Shown piece by piece: positions 1 through 7,715 of a stretch of 15,664 nucleotides of DNA. The number at the start of each line of letters is the position of its first letter. Within the stretch, counting starts at the first letter, position 1. The position numbers and the translations under genes are program-made. Below the pieces are notes generated by a model, which was not told the origin of the DNA, did no database searches, and saw nothing but the letters and a program-made list of their open reading frames with translations. The stretch lies in NCBI GenBank assembly GCA_017553965.1, contig JAFZJK010000078.1, positions 1 to 15,664 on the forward strand, written 5' to 3'. Source of the stretch: Lachnospiraceae bacterium (GTDB lineage: Bacteria > Bacillota_A > Clostridia > Lachnospirales > Lachnospiraceae).

Positions 1-2
1 AA

Positions 3-116
3 ATTCTCGGCATAACTGAAAAACCGGCAACTACACTTTTAGGAAAGATGTATTCTTTGAACTTGACAGAGAAGATAACAGGAGCAGGGAAAGGCAAATA
101 CCGTTTTATAGTGTAA
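3..116 (+). CDS. C-terminal end of an unidentified protein, winged-helix-like tail
   Basis: A reading frame is open from the window edge and ends at TAA 114-116, giving 37 visible residues. The visible part contains ITEKPATTLLGKM followed by GKGKYRFIV. A recognition-helix-like stretch followed by a short basic hairpin ending in a hydrophobic strand is typical of the winged-helix domain that closes Fic proteins and AlbA/RecG-like ATP-binding regulators. That assignment is inference from pattern only. The start and main domains lie outside the window. No strong terminator follows, and about 120 bases of apparently non-coding DNA separate it from the next promoter. Confidence 0.45.
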   Translation: MLGITEKPATTLLGKMYSLNLTEKITGAGKGKYRFIV

Positions 117-242
117 AAGGATCCGATTTTGAACCGATAAAGTAAACTAAAAACCCTGATACATTAATTAAACGGCATTGGAACCGTCCATTTGCCACAT
201 AAGCCGCTTGTGCGGGATATACTGCCTCTTCTAAAGCTGTGA

Positions 243-272
243 TTTACAATATTATGGAGAAAATGCTATAAT
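243..272 (+). promoter_or_regulatory. Sigma-A promoter of the two-component operon
   Basis: TTTACA (243-248) and TATAAT (267-272) are separated by 18 bases, and TGC directly before the -10 makes it a TGn-extended -10. Transcription should begin near 279, leaving a leader of about 60 bases before the response regulator. Bases 117-242 upstream hold no gene or convincing hairpin. Confidence 0.75.
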
Positions 273-337
273 ATGTAAAAGGTACATTGGGAATAACAGA
301 AGACAGAATAAAAATGCTGTAACAGGTGGTCATGAAT

Positions 338-1063
338 ATGAATATTGCGATCTGTGAGGATGAGAGAGTGTACCTTGACCTGATAAGGGAAAGGACACTC
401 TCGTTTTTTAATGAGAGGAATACCTATGTAAAGGTCAGGTGCTTCGAAGATGCTTCCGGACTGTTCAGAGCTATTGAGGCCGGGTATGGCTTTGACCTTA
501 TCCTTATGGATATCCAGATGATGCATTCGGATGGTATGAAAGCGGCATCGGTCCTAAGAAAGAAGGGGATCGATACTCCGGTTATCTTTGTCACGGCAAT
601 GGTGGACAGGGCAGTGGAGGGATACAGCGTGGACGCGCTGGATTATGTAGTGAAAAGCAGGCTTGATGAAAGACTGCCGCAGGCTCTTACACGGTTTTTA
701 AGAAAAAACAGGAAGGAAAGCATAGTCATACCTTTAAAAAGCGATAATGCCAGGGACGGTAAAAATGCCGTTATCAAGCTTCCTGAGCTGTTATGGGTCG
801 AATCTGACGGCCGGGGAAGCAGGTTCGTTACCAGATTCGGAGAAACGGTAAGTACATTAGCCATCAGCAAGGCCGGGGAACTTCTTCCTTCAGAGGACTT
901 CGTAGAAGGCTATAAGTCGGTATTTATTAATATCAGTGAGATTAAGAGAGTGGGAAACGATACCGTTACGATGTCGGATGACCGTCAGCTCCCTTTAAGC
1001 CGCAGAAAGAAGAATGATGTTCTGTGCGCAGTTTTAAATAAGGTGAAGGGTTTTGAGAGATGA
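338..1063 (+). CDS. LytTR-family response regulator
   Basis: A cytoplasmic DNA-binding response regulator of the AgrA/LytR type, 241 residues, expected to be phosphorylated by the kinase encoded next. The receiver domain covers about residues 1-118, with the acidic pair E7/D8, phospho-acceptor D58 in LILMDIQM, T86 in VIFVTAM and the conserved K106. The LytTR domain covers about 125-241 and includes LLWVESDGR and the typical end LPLSRRKKNDV. I chose ATG 338 because AGGTGG (324-329) lies 8 bases upstream and because families of this type start MxIAICEDE; GTG 326 and ATG 332 are in frame but sit on or too close to that ribosome site. Its stop overlaps the kinase start (ATGA). The key phosphorylation residues are all present, so it should be functional. 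Its target promoter is not proven; the lipoprotein-ABC operon downstream is the obvious candidate. Confidence 0.93.
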   Translation: MNIAICEDERVYLDLIRERTLSFFNERNTYVKVRCFEDASGLFRAIEAGYGFDLILMDIQMMHSDGMKAASVLRKKGIDTPVIFVTAMVDRAVEGYSVDALDYVVKSRLDERLPQALTRFLRKNRKESIVIPLKSDNARDGKNAVIKLPELLWVESDGRGSRFVTRFGETVSTLAISKAGELLPSEDFVEGYKSVFINISEIKRVGNDTVTMSDDRQLPLSRRKKNDVLCAVLNKVKGFER

Positions 1064-2928
1064 GAAAAACCTTAAGGATGTTTATTTTGTGGATCCTGTT
1101 CTGCATGGTGTTCGAATATCTGGTCACATTTTTCTTTAACCGCGGCCAGATATATGAATACAGCATGAAAAACAGTTATAATTCTACATATTACAAATGG
1201 AATGATGTGTTAAGGCTGTCGCCCGGGCAGGTAAGTGAAGCAAATTTCATACTGTACGGAATTGGATTTGACGAATATTATGAGAAGACAGTATATTACG
1301 GGCGGGAAATCACAAAAATACAGAAATATAAAAATCTTATACTTGAGAAAAATGCCCCGGCTGAACTGGAAAAACAGAAAAAGGATTATATCTATCTGGA
1401 CAGGGTAAAGTATACAAGGGAAGAAATATATGAGGTGTACGGCTGGTACAGTGGCTGTTCCGCGTCCGAGCTTGATGATAAATATCAGGTGGCGCAGGCG
1501 GTAACCGAGTGTCTTTCGTATTCACAGGAGTATGAAAGATATGTGCGTTATGTTATCGACCATTCACAAAAGCTTTCGGATGTCAGGATTTTTGGTGAAG
1601 AAACAAAAGAGGATATCAAAAATAAAGGAAAAGAATATTCGAATCTTTTGGATATAAGGATCAGGGCTTGTATCCCGGCAGGCTTTGAGAAACTGCTCGC
1701 GAACCCGTTTGGTGACCTTATGGCTGTTCTGATGATACTGATATGTGCTTTTACTGTATCGGTTAATCCCGATAAGCAGAGAGAAGCCATGTTAAACGGT
1801 AAAAACGGAAGAGCATTATATAACAGCCTGATCCTGGCGGGCCTCGTATGCCTGTTTTTGCTGGAAGCAGTTGCGGTAAGCAGGACTTTTGAAATAGGCG
1901 GTCTCCGGTATCCTGTTCAAACGGTGACACGATACCGGACCTGTACCGTGAATATAAGCATGGGCATGTTCCTTCTGTTCCGTACGGTTCTGAAAGTGTT
2001 TGCCTATTATGTTTTTTATATTCTTTTGACTTTGCTTCTAGCAAGGAAAAGATACCGTTTTGCAATAGCTGTATTGGGGACCGGGCTCATCCTTGAAGCT
2101 GCAGTTTTAAAGGAAACGGTAGTCGATATCGCAGGGATATTCAGACTCGAAAAGCTCCTCCTGTATAGGCATATGGAGATGTATGGCTTTATAGTTGTTT
2201 CCGCATTGGCACTTACCGTACTGCTGATAATCCTTGAGTTCAGAGTAAGAAGCATCACGCTTGAGGAAAAAAAGAAGACGGAACAGGAATATCTGGCGGA
2301 TATAAACGAGAAGTATAATACAATGCGTACTCTGAGGCATGATATGAACAATCATCTTTCCGCGGTGCTCCTTCTGATGAATGAAGGCAGGAATGAGGAG
2401 GCAAAGAAATACCTGACCGGGCTTGCTGGAGAGGCTTCGGATATAGGGAATATCAGGAAAACAGGTATGAAGGCGCTTGATCTTTTGCTCTGGAATAAGT
2501 ATTCCTCGGCAGTTTCATCAGGAATAGATATTTTGTTGAATATAGAGGATGACTATACGGATATAACCGTTTCCGAATATGAAATGTGCTCGCTGTTTGC
2601 CAATATCATAGATAATGCCATAGAGGCAGTGAAGAGTTTAAAGAAAGCGGAAAGCAGCACTCCCGAAGACGACATCGGGAGAAAGAGAGATAACGGACGT
2701 ATAACTTTAAGAACTGCCCGCCAGATGGATATGCTCTGTATTTTTTGTGAAAACCCGTATGCTAAGATTGAAAAAGAGAACGGTATCCATATAACTACCA
2801 AAAAAGACAAGGAAAATCATGGATTGGGCCTAAAGCAGATAAGAAGGATAGCCGCTAAACACGGCGGAACTGTCAATATCGATGACTCTGACGGGGTATT
2901 CAGGATTTCTGTAATAATGAACATATAA
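1060..2928 (+). CDS. GHKL sensor histidine kinase with a permease-like sensor region
   Basis: A 622-residue membrane sensor kinase, translationally coupled to the regulator by an ATGA overlap. A first membrane helix (about 7-26) is followed by an extracytoplasmic region of about 190 residues, then predicted helices near 216-235, 252-275, 298-327, 332-350 and 374-393. A coiled linker (about 396-425) leads to the phospho-acceptor H427 in RHDMNNHL. The GHKL ATPase domain has N-box N515/N519 in NIIDNAIEAV and a G-box at G588 in HGLGLKQI, so catalytic parts are intact. The family (AgrC-like HPK10 kinases) usually has a bare bundle of helices. Here the long extracytoplasmic domain and residues about 230-312 resemble the ABC permease at 5448-7445; see findings. 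The input signal is unknown. Transcription ends at the hairpin just after the stop. Confidence 0.93.
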   Translation: MRKTLRMFILWILFCMVFEYLVTFFFNRGQIYEYSMKNSYNSTYYKWNDVLRLSPGQVSEANFILYGIGFDEYYEKTVYYGREITKIQKYKNLILEKNAPAELEKQKKDYIYLDRVKYTREEIYEVYGWYSGCSASELDDKYQVAQAVTECLSYSQEYERYVRYVIDHSQKLSDVRIFGEETKEDIKNKGKEYSNLLDIRIRACIPAGFEKLLANPFGDLMAVLMILICAFTVSVNPDKQREAMLNGKNGRALYNSLILAGLVCLFLLEAVAVSRTFEIGGLRYPVQTVTRYRTCTVNISMGMFLLFRTVLKVFAYYVFYILLTLLLARKRYRFAIAVLGTGLILEAAVLKETVVDIAGIFRLEKLLLYRHMEMYGFIVVSALALTVLLIILEFRVRSITLEEKKKTEQEYLADINEKYNTMRTLRHDMNNHLSAVLLLMNEGRNEEAKKYLTGLAGEASDIGNIRKTGMKALDLLLWNKYSSAVSSGIDILLNIEDDYTDITVSEYEMCSLFANIIDNAIEAVKSLKKAESSTPEDDIGRKRDNGRITLRTARQMDMLCIFCENPYAKIEKENGIHITTKKDKENHGLGLKQIRRIAAKHGGTVNIDDSDGVFRISVIMNI

Positions 2929-2936
2929 TTTTTCCG

Positions 2937-2977
2937 CTTCTGTCACAGATGAGACCGTTTGTGACAGAAGTATTTTA
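2937..2977 (+). terminator. Intrinsic terminator of the two-component operon
   Basis: CTTCTGTCACA (2937-2947) pairs perfectly with TGTGACAGAAG (2960-2970), an 11 bp stem with a 12-base loop, followed by TATTTTATTATTT. It begins 9 bases after the kinase stop and separates the kinase operon from the lipoprotein operon. Confidence 0.85.
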
Positions 2978-3027
2978 TTATTTCCGTATTGTGATATACT
3001 CGGTTTTGTAAGATAAAGTGATTAACC

Positions 3028-3056
3028 TTCACACATTGTAGGGGTTATTGTATTCT
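3028..3056 (+). promoter_or_regulatory. Candidate promoter of the lipoprotein-ABC operon
   Basis: TTCACA (3028-3033) and TATTCT (3051-3056) are 17 bases apart, giving a start near 3063. An alternative is the extended -10 TGATATACT (2992-3000), which lacks a good -35. AATTGTGA occurs twice as a direct repeat (3074-3081 and 3087-3094) between promoter and ribosome site and could be a regulator site. A new promoter is required because a terminator lies upstream. Confidence 0.4.
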
Positions 3057-3110
3057 GCTGTCATTTGGAAAAGAATTGTGATTGGAAATTGTGAAAACGG
3101 AGGCGGATAA

Positions 3111-4658
3111 ATGAAGAGATATTTTTTTACGGCGCTTATGCTTATGATAGTTGTATTGGTATTTACAGCGTGCGGGAATGAGAATACTCCTAAAGATGAT
3201 ATTGCAAATACAGGAGGATCGGACTCAGAGATATTACAGGGAAAAACAGAAAACTCACAAAACGGCAAAAATACGGATAATCCGGGCTTGGGATCCGGCA
3301 GAGTCCATGAGCCGGATAATTATAATAATAATGGTACCCTTAACATAATGGAGACTGATCTTGGGTATTATTTCAATCAGGGGTATTATCCGGACTACTC
3401 GAAAAAAAGCGACAGAAATGGTACCGGTTCTATGGAAAGTTGGATGAATATAAAATACTTTGATAAGGAATCGGGGATCAGTATTCCGCTCTGCAATAAG
3501 CCTGAATGTGAACACTTAGGAGATGAAAGCTGTGTGGCCACATATAAAAACCTGAATGTTATAAACAGTGTGCTTTATGAGGGCTATATCTATGTATACG
3601 GGGTTGATAAGATGGAAGATTTATATAGATTTAATCTGTATAAAGTACCATTGGATGGATCAAGCATAGATATTGTCGGGACTGTTTTTGAAGACAGGCA
3701 GGTAAAAGATGAAAGGGTATATGAAAAACCGAATTATGTTATGGAAAACGCCTATTATTTTATTATACATAAGGGTTATGCGTACCTTCCATATTACTTC
3801 CGGGACGGAGTAGGTATGATGGGTTTTAAGGGTGGCGGATTAAAGAGGATGAACATAGATACAGGAGAGATAGAGGATGTATATTCCCTCGAGCTTGCAA
3901 ATGACGTATTTCCTTGCAGGCTGTATGCTATGGGAGATGAGGTATATATGTATCTGGTGGGAAATGTTAAGACTGAGGGCTGGATGTCATATAATACTGT
4001 AACGAAAACGGTTGATTATACGGAATGGGATAAAGCTTACGCAGAAAAAAACGGTATTACCCTTAAAAAAGGCATATATCATTACAATGTGACGGCAGAG
4101 AATGAGAAATATGGATTTAATATCGTTTTTATAATAAAGGATGAGGAAAAGCGAAAAAGTGTAGAAAACGGAGAAAAGGATATAAGCGAACTGAACGATG
4201 ATGACATTATGTGTAAAATTTCAACATACGGTAAATACAGTCTTAACGAAATAGAGGATAAAAGCATTATCCCAGATGTTAAGAGAAGTGAGATTGACAC
4301 CAAAGGCTCGTATTCACAACAGATAATGGTGAATGACGAACAACTGTTTATGTTATGTAACGATAGGATCCTTGTATACAGTTTAAAGGAAGATGAGTGG
4401 GGAAAGCCGCTCGGAGTATTTGAATTTGGAGAAGAGTTTGTTACAGAAATAGGTGAGAGAAAGGCTAAGAGAGAGACCACTATAATGTATAACTACGGTG
4501 ACCAGTACATACTTACAGGCGGGAAGCTATACTATATTCAGAGTTTTTATGAGGATTTGGATCCTTATATCTATTATTATTCCTGCCCTGTGGACAGTAT
4601 CCTTAAAGGAGAAGGAAAATGGGAACTGTTGTATCTGATAAAACAGGGCACTTATTAA
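3111..4658 (+). CDS. Cell-surface lipoprotein with a CxxxxCxH...C motif
   Basis: A 515-residue predicted lipoprotein. Residues 1-20 form a signal peptide (KR then a long hydrophobic run) ending in the lipobox VFTAC, with lipidated C21. An Asn/Gly/Ser-rich linker covers about 22-85. Then comes a conserved-looking block YFDKESGISIPLCNKPEC, in which C128, C133, H135 and C141 form a Cys/His cluster. Many Firmicute lipoproteins of the DUF5050/beta-propeller type carry this 'DK.TG..vpLC.kP.C.H....C.A' block; the assignment is from memory of the pattern. The rest alternates short strands with Tyr-rich turns, in keeping with a propeller. GGAGG precedes ATG 3111 at normal spacing. Only 32 bases separate it from the ABC ATPase, so it probably works with that transporter, perhaps as a surface sensor or accessory subunit. 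It does not look like a classic solute-binding protein. Confidence 0.8.
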   Translation: MKRYFFTALMLMIVVLVFTACGNENTPKDDIANTGGSDSEILQGKTENSQNGKNTDNPGLGSGRVHEPDNYNNNGTLNIMETDLGYYFNQGYYPDYSKKSDRNGTGSMESWMNIKYFDKESGISIPLCNKPECEHLGDESCVATYKNLNVINSVLYEGYIYVYGVDKMEDLYRFNLYKVPLDGSSIDIVGTVFEDRQVKDERVYEKPNYVMENAYYFIIHKGYAYLPYYFRDGVGMMGFKGGGLKRMNIDTGEIEDVYSLELANDVFPCRLYAMGDEVYMYLVGNVKTEGWMSYNTVTKTVDYTEWDKAYAEKNGITLKKGIYHYNVTAENEKYGFNIVFIIKDEEKRKSVENGEKDISELNDDDIMCKISTYGKYSLNEIEDKSIIPDVKRSEIDTKGSYSQQIMVNDEQLFMLCNDRILVYSLKEDEWGKPLGVFEFGEEFVTEIGERKAKRETTIMYNYGDQYILTGGKLYYIQSFYEDLDPYIYYYSCPVDSILKGEGKWELLYLIKQGTY

Positions 4659-4690
4659 TTGACGGTAAGTTTTGAAAGTGGGGAGAAAGT

Positions 4691-5425
4691 ATGCTGCAAA
4701 TAAAAAATCTGGTAAAAAAATATGGGGATCTCACGGCTCTGAGTAATGTGAGCCTGGAGATAGATGAGGGTGTAACGGGAATACTCGGAGCGAACGGAGC
4801 CGGAAAATCCACGCTTCTCAACCTGATAACCGACAATATCAGGAGAACTTCGGGAAGTATAATGTATAACGGCAGGGAAATACTCGGTATGGGGAGCGGT
4901 TATAGAAAGCTGCTGGGATATACACCGCAGCTACAGGGGATATATGAGGATTTTACCGCCGGACAGTTTATGAGATATATAGCTTCATTAAAAGGCATGA
5001 AACATAAAGCGGCGAAAGAAGAAACAAAAGAACTGTTGTCGGTAGTCGGTCTAAAGGATCATGTTTCCGAAAAGCTGGGCAGTTTTTCGGGAGGTATGAG
5101 ACAGAGGGTCTTGCTGGCGGCTGCTATGCTGAATAACCCCGAAATCCTTATACTTGATGAACCGACTGCCGGACTGGACCCGGAGGAAAGAATACGCTTA
5201 AGGAATCATATAGCGGAATTGGCTAAGGACAGGATAGTAATACTGACAACACATATCGTGAGTGATATAGAGATGATAGCTGAAAAGGTGGTCCTGTTAA
5301 AGCAAGGGGAGATCATCCGGTATGCATCCCCTAAAGAAATGAAAAAAGAGGTGGATGAGAAGACGGGAAGGCAGAATTCACTGGAAGATGTATACCTGTA
5401 CTATTCGGAGAAGTATACTAGTTAA
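4691..5425 (+). CDS. ABC transporter ATP-binding protein
   Basis: A 244-residue ABC ATPase that should power the permease encoded next. Walker A GANGAGKST is at 33-41, the Q-loop lies in YTPQLQGIYEDF (about 76-87), the signature FSGGMRQR is at about 132-139, Walker B ILILDEP has D156 and catalytic E157, the D-loop is AGLDP, and the switch His is in TTHIVSD. All motifs for hydrolysis are intact. The type resembles ATPases of ABC-2/bacitracin-type exporters rather than importers. The ribosome site GGGGAG lies 6 bases before ATG 4691. The gene follows the lipoprotein by 32 bases and precedes the permease by 22, in one operon. The substrate cannot be told from the sequence. Confidence 0.93.
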   Translation: MLQIKNLVKKYGDLTALSNVSLEIDEGVTGILGANGAGKSTLLNLITDNIRRTSGSIMYNGREILGMGSGYRKLLGYTPQLQGIYEDFTAGQFMRYIASLKGMKHKAAKEETKELLSVVGLKDHVSEKLGSFSGGMRQRVLLAAAMLNNPEILILDEPTAGLDPEERIRLRNHIAELAKDRIVILTTHIVSDIEMIAEKVVLLKQGEIIRYASPKEMKKEVDEKTGRQNSLEDVYLYYSEKYTS

Positions 5426-5447
5426 TGAGTATAATAGGAGAATGGAT

Positions 5448-7445
5448 ATGGTGGAATTTCTGCGTGTATATAACAAAAAAACAATTATGCTGTTTTCTTT
5501 GCTGCTTATTGCAGGCATCAGCATCTTTATATTTGCTGCGAATCCGAACAAAGAAATAACACTGACCGGAGATGAACTGGAAGAGTATATAAACGGATAT
5601 CCGTATTTCCTGGATAAGACTATAAAACAGGGAAAACTCCGCTCCCAGATAAAACTGTACGAAGACGGATATGCTTCGGAGGTGACAGCCAAATCGGTTG
5701 CAATGTATGAAAAACTCATAGGAACGGAACCGGAAGCCGGTGAAAACAGGGGAATGGTACTTTTCTTCCAGTCGCATATACCGGAGCTTCTGTCCTTGTT
5801 TTTTATGCTGCATATTGTAAGTTCCTTCTTTGACGAAAGAAAAAAGGGACTTGTCTATATGGTAAGAGCAACCAGCAGGGGACGTTCCGTATTGTGTATC
5901 TACAGGATAGGCATATTGTTTTTCTCGTCTTTCGCGAGTGTTTTTCTCCTGATGGGAGCAAACCTTCTAGGTGCTGCATTTACATTTGGGACGGGGGATC
6001 TGTTTAGACCCTTGCAGTCTTTTGCAGAATACAAAAAATGTCCGTATGGGTTTTCTGTCATAGGATTTGTTCTGATACTTGTCGTATTAAAAACCATGGG
6101 GGTTTTTCTGACGGGTCTTGTTATGTATGTGCTGAGAGGAATTGTTAATGATTTCCTGTTTTACTGCCTGATGGGCGGACTGGTGATCGCCGAAGTATTG
6201 TCCGGAATACTTATTTCCCCTGTTTCGAGCCTGAATACGATTAAATATATCAATCTTTATTCGCTGATAAAAACAGATGATTTCTTTAGAGGGAGTGTGT
6301 ATCTGAACCTGTTTGGACATGCGGTAAGAGCACTGAGTATATTATGTTTCGTTACAGTATTATTAACCGTGCTGATAACCGTAGCCGGGTTCATGATATT
6401 TGGCAGGAAATATGTGGCAAGAAGCAAGGGCGGAGAAAAACTAGGCGGTCTGGTGCGCAGGATAAAGGAAAGGTTTGCAGTACAGCATACGCTATTTGGC
6501 TGGGAAGCATACAAGGTATTTATAAAGCAGGGCGCGGTTGTCTTTATTATCCTGTGTCTCGGACTTCATTTGCAGCAGTCTTTGAAGTATGGGTATTATT
6601 ATAGCGCGGATAGTGCTGAACGCCTATATTATAAAAGATACGGCGGAGAAATAGATGATGCCAAAATGGAACTGGCGGAAAAATGGATGGCTCAGCTTAA
6701 AAAATCCGAGGAGAATTATATAAAAAGGCTGGAAGCTTTGGAAGCAGATGGCAAAATAGGTTCGGACAGCTATAAACAGTATACGGAGTCTCTTAAGAGG
6801 AACAGGGAGGATCAGAAGGCATTTGAGCCGGTGCTTATGGATCTCAGGTCTGCTAACGAATATCGTATAAAAACCGGAAACAGCGTTTCGCTTATAGAAC
6901 CATACGCATATGATATTTTGCTGAACAGGGATACCCAGACCAGAGAAAGAGGAGCGTTCCTTACGATCGCTGCCATAATAGGAGCTTTGGCAGGAATATT
7001 TGCATTTGAAAAGCATACCAATATGGAACAGATGATAAATTCCACATCAAGGGGCAGAAAAGTGAAGTGTTATATAAAGCCTTTGATAGTTGTGGTCGTC
7101 TCATTTTTATGCCCTGTAATCTTTTCTCTGGTGCAGATTTTACTTATAAATAAAAGCATGCAGTTCCCCGGTCTTGATGCGCCGGTGCAGGGGATGAGGT
7201 ATCTGAACGGCTTTGGATTATATATTTCAATACGCTCATTTTTAGTATTTCTCTTGGTCGCAAGAGGCTTATTCGGAGTGCTGACCGGAGCGCTGACTGC
7301 ATTCTTAAGCTATATGGGGGATGATAAGTTTTCCGTCATATGCAGGGTGACAATAATCATTGTGCTATGGGTATTTGTAACAGAGCTTATGCCGGGGCTT
7401 GGCTTCTTAAGCCCCATTAAACTGCTGGGGTATACCTGGGTTTGA
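5448..7445 (+). CDS. ABC transporter permease, internally duplicated
   Basis: A 665-residue membrane protein, partner of the ATPase. Two similar halves are visible. Half one has a helix at about 12-30, an extracytoplasmic domain at 31-112, then helices to about 318, with the cytoplasmic loop DERKKGLVYMVRATSRGR and the segment FRPLQSFAEYKKC. Half two has a helix at about 360-377, a charged helical extracytoplasmic domain at 380-500, then helices to the end, with EQMINSTSRGR and DAPVQGMRYL. A longer frame is open upstream to 5355 inside the ATPase gene, but AGGAG (5436-5440) sits 7 bases before ATG 5448, so I start there; ATG 5442 is too close to that site. The protein is far longer than simple ABC-2 permeases because both halves carry large outside domains. 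It is probably an exporter or signal-relay transporter; the substrate is unknown. Confidence 0.85.
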   Translation: MVEFLRVYNKKTIMLFSLLLIAGISIFIFAANPNKEITLTGDELEEYINGYPYFLDKTIKQGKLRSQIKLYEDGYASEVTAKSVAMYEKLIGTEPEAGENRGMVLFFQSHIPELLSLFFMLHIVSSFFDERKKGLVYMVRATSRGRSVLCIYRIGILFFSSFASVFLLMGANLLGAAFTFGTGDLFRPLQSFAEYKKCPYGFSVIGFVLILVVLKTMGVFLTGLVMYVLRGIVNDFLFYCLMGGLVIAEVLSGILISPVSSLNTIKYINLYSLIKTDDFFRGSVYLNLFGHAVRALSILCFVTVLLTVLITVAGFMIFGRKYVARSKGGEKLGGLVRRIKERFAVQHTLFGWEAYKVFIKQGAVVFIILCLGLHLQQSLKYGYYYSADSAERLYYKRYGGEIDDAKMELAEKWMAQLKKSEENYIKRLEALEADGKIGSDSYKQYTESLKRNREDQKAFEPVLMDLRSANEYRIKTGNSVSLIEPYAYDILLNRDTQTRERGAFLTIAAIIGALAGIFAFEKHTNMEQMINSTSRGRKVKCYIKPLIVVVVSFLCPVIFSLVQILLINKSMQFPGLDAPVQGMRYLNGFGLYISIRSFLVFLLVARGLFGVLTGALTAFLSYMGDDKFSVICRVTIIIVLWVFVTELMPGLGFLSPIKLLGYTWV

Positions 7446-7559
7446 AGTGTGACATTGGGACGGTTCTGGCGTCACACATATAATTGGAGGTTCAAAAATG
7501 GCGGCGATCCCAAGCAGGCAGATGAGAAGGAGGCGTTTAGAACCTTATTTGAAGAGTAA
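7446..7559 (+). pseudogene. Possible gene remnant after the permease
   Basis: The permease frame stays open after its stop and reads 37 codons to TAA 7557-7559, ending GDPKQADEKEAFRTLFEE, which has the composition of a true protein C-terminus. It has no start codon of its own. In another frame, GGAGG (7486-7490) and ATG 7498 at ideal spacing would give a 27-residue Arg-rich peptide ending at 7581. A ribosome site joined out of frame to a plausible C-terminus would fit a gene that lost its middle. A hairpin GTGTGAC/GTCACAC (7447-7453, 7471-7477) without a T-run also lies here. I do not recognise the family. Confidence 0.25.
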
Positions 7560-7575
7560 TTTAACAAATCTTTTA

Positions 7576-7604
7576 TTGTAATAAAACATGAGATATGCTA
7601 CTAT
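7576..7604 (+). promoter_or_regulatory. Candidate promoter upstream of the esterase
   Basis: TTGTAA (7576-7581) and TACTAT (7599-7604) are 17 bases apart, with TGC before the -10. The expected start near 7611 is only a few bases before the hairpin at 7615. No better promoter with room for the esterase ribosome site was found. Confidence 0.45.
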
Positions 7605-7614
7605 TAATTAAGTG

Positions 7615-7645
7615 GCGGGACGGATTTTTGTCCGTCCCGCTTTTT
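7615..7645 (+). terminator. Strong intrinsic terminator
   Basis: GCGGGACGGA (7615-7624) and TCCGTCCCGC (7631-7640) form a perfect 10 bp GC-rich stem with loop TTTTTG, followed by TTTTT. It should end the lipoprotein-ABC transcript 170 bases after the permease. It also lies at the start of any transcript from the 7576 promoter, so it could act as an attenuator of the esterase. Confidence 0.85.
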
Positions 7646-7715
7646 GCAGTAAAGCCGCTATTGGAAGATGCTTTTGCGGCTGTGCATTTAGATTATATTA
7701 TGAGGAGAACAAAAC

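Noticed and set aside
5355..5447. Longer permease start inside the ATPase gene
   Set aside because: Would overlap 71 bases of the ATPase with an Arg-rich, non-membrane N-terminus and no ribosome site; AGGAG at 5436-5440 supports ATG 5448.
7694..7701. -10-like TATATTAT just before the esterase
   Set aside because: A start from here would fall on the ribosome site and leave almost no leader, and the -35 candidate TTGCGG is weak.
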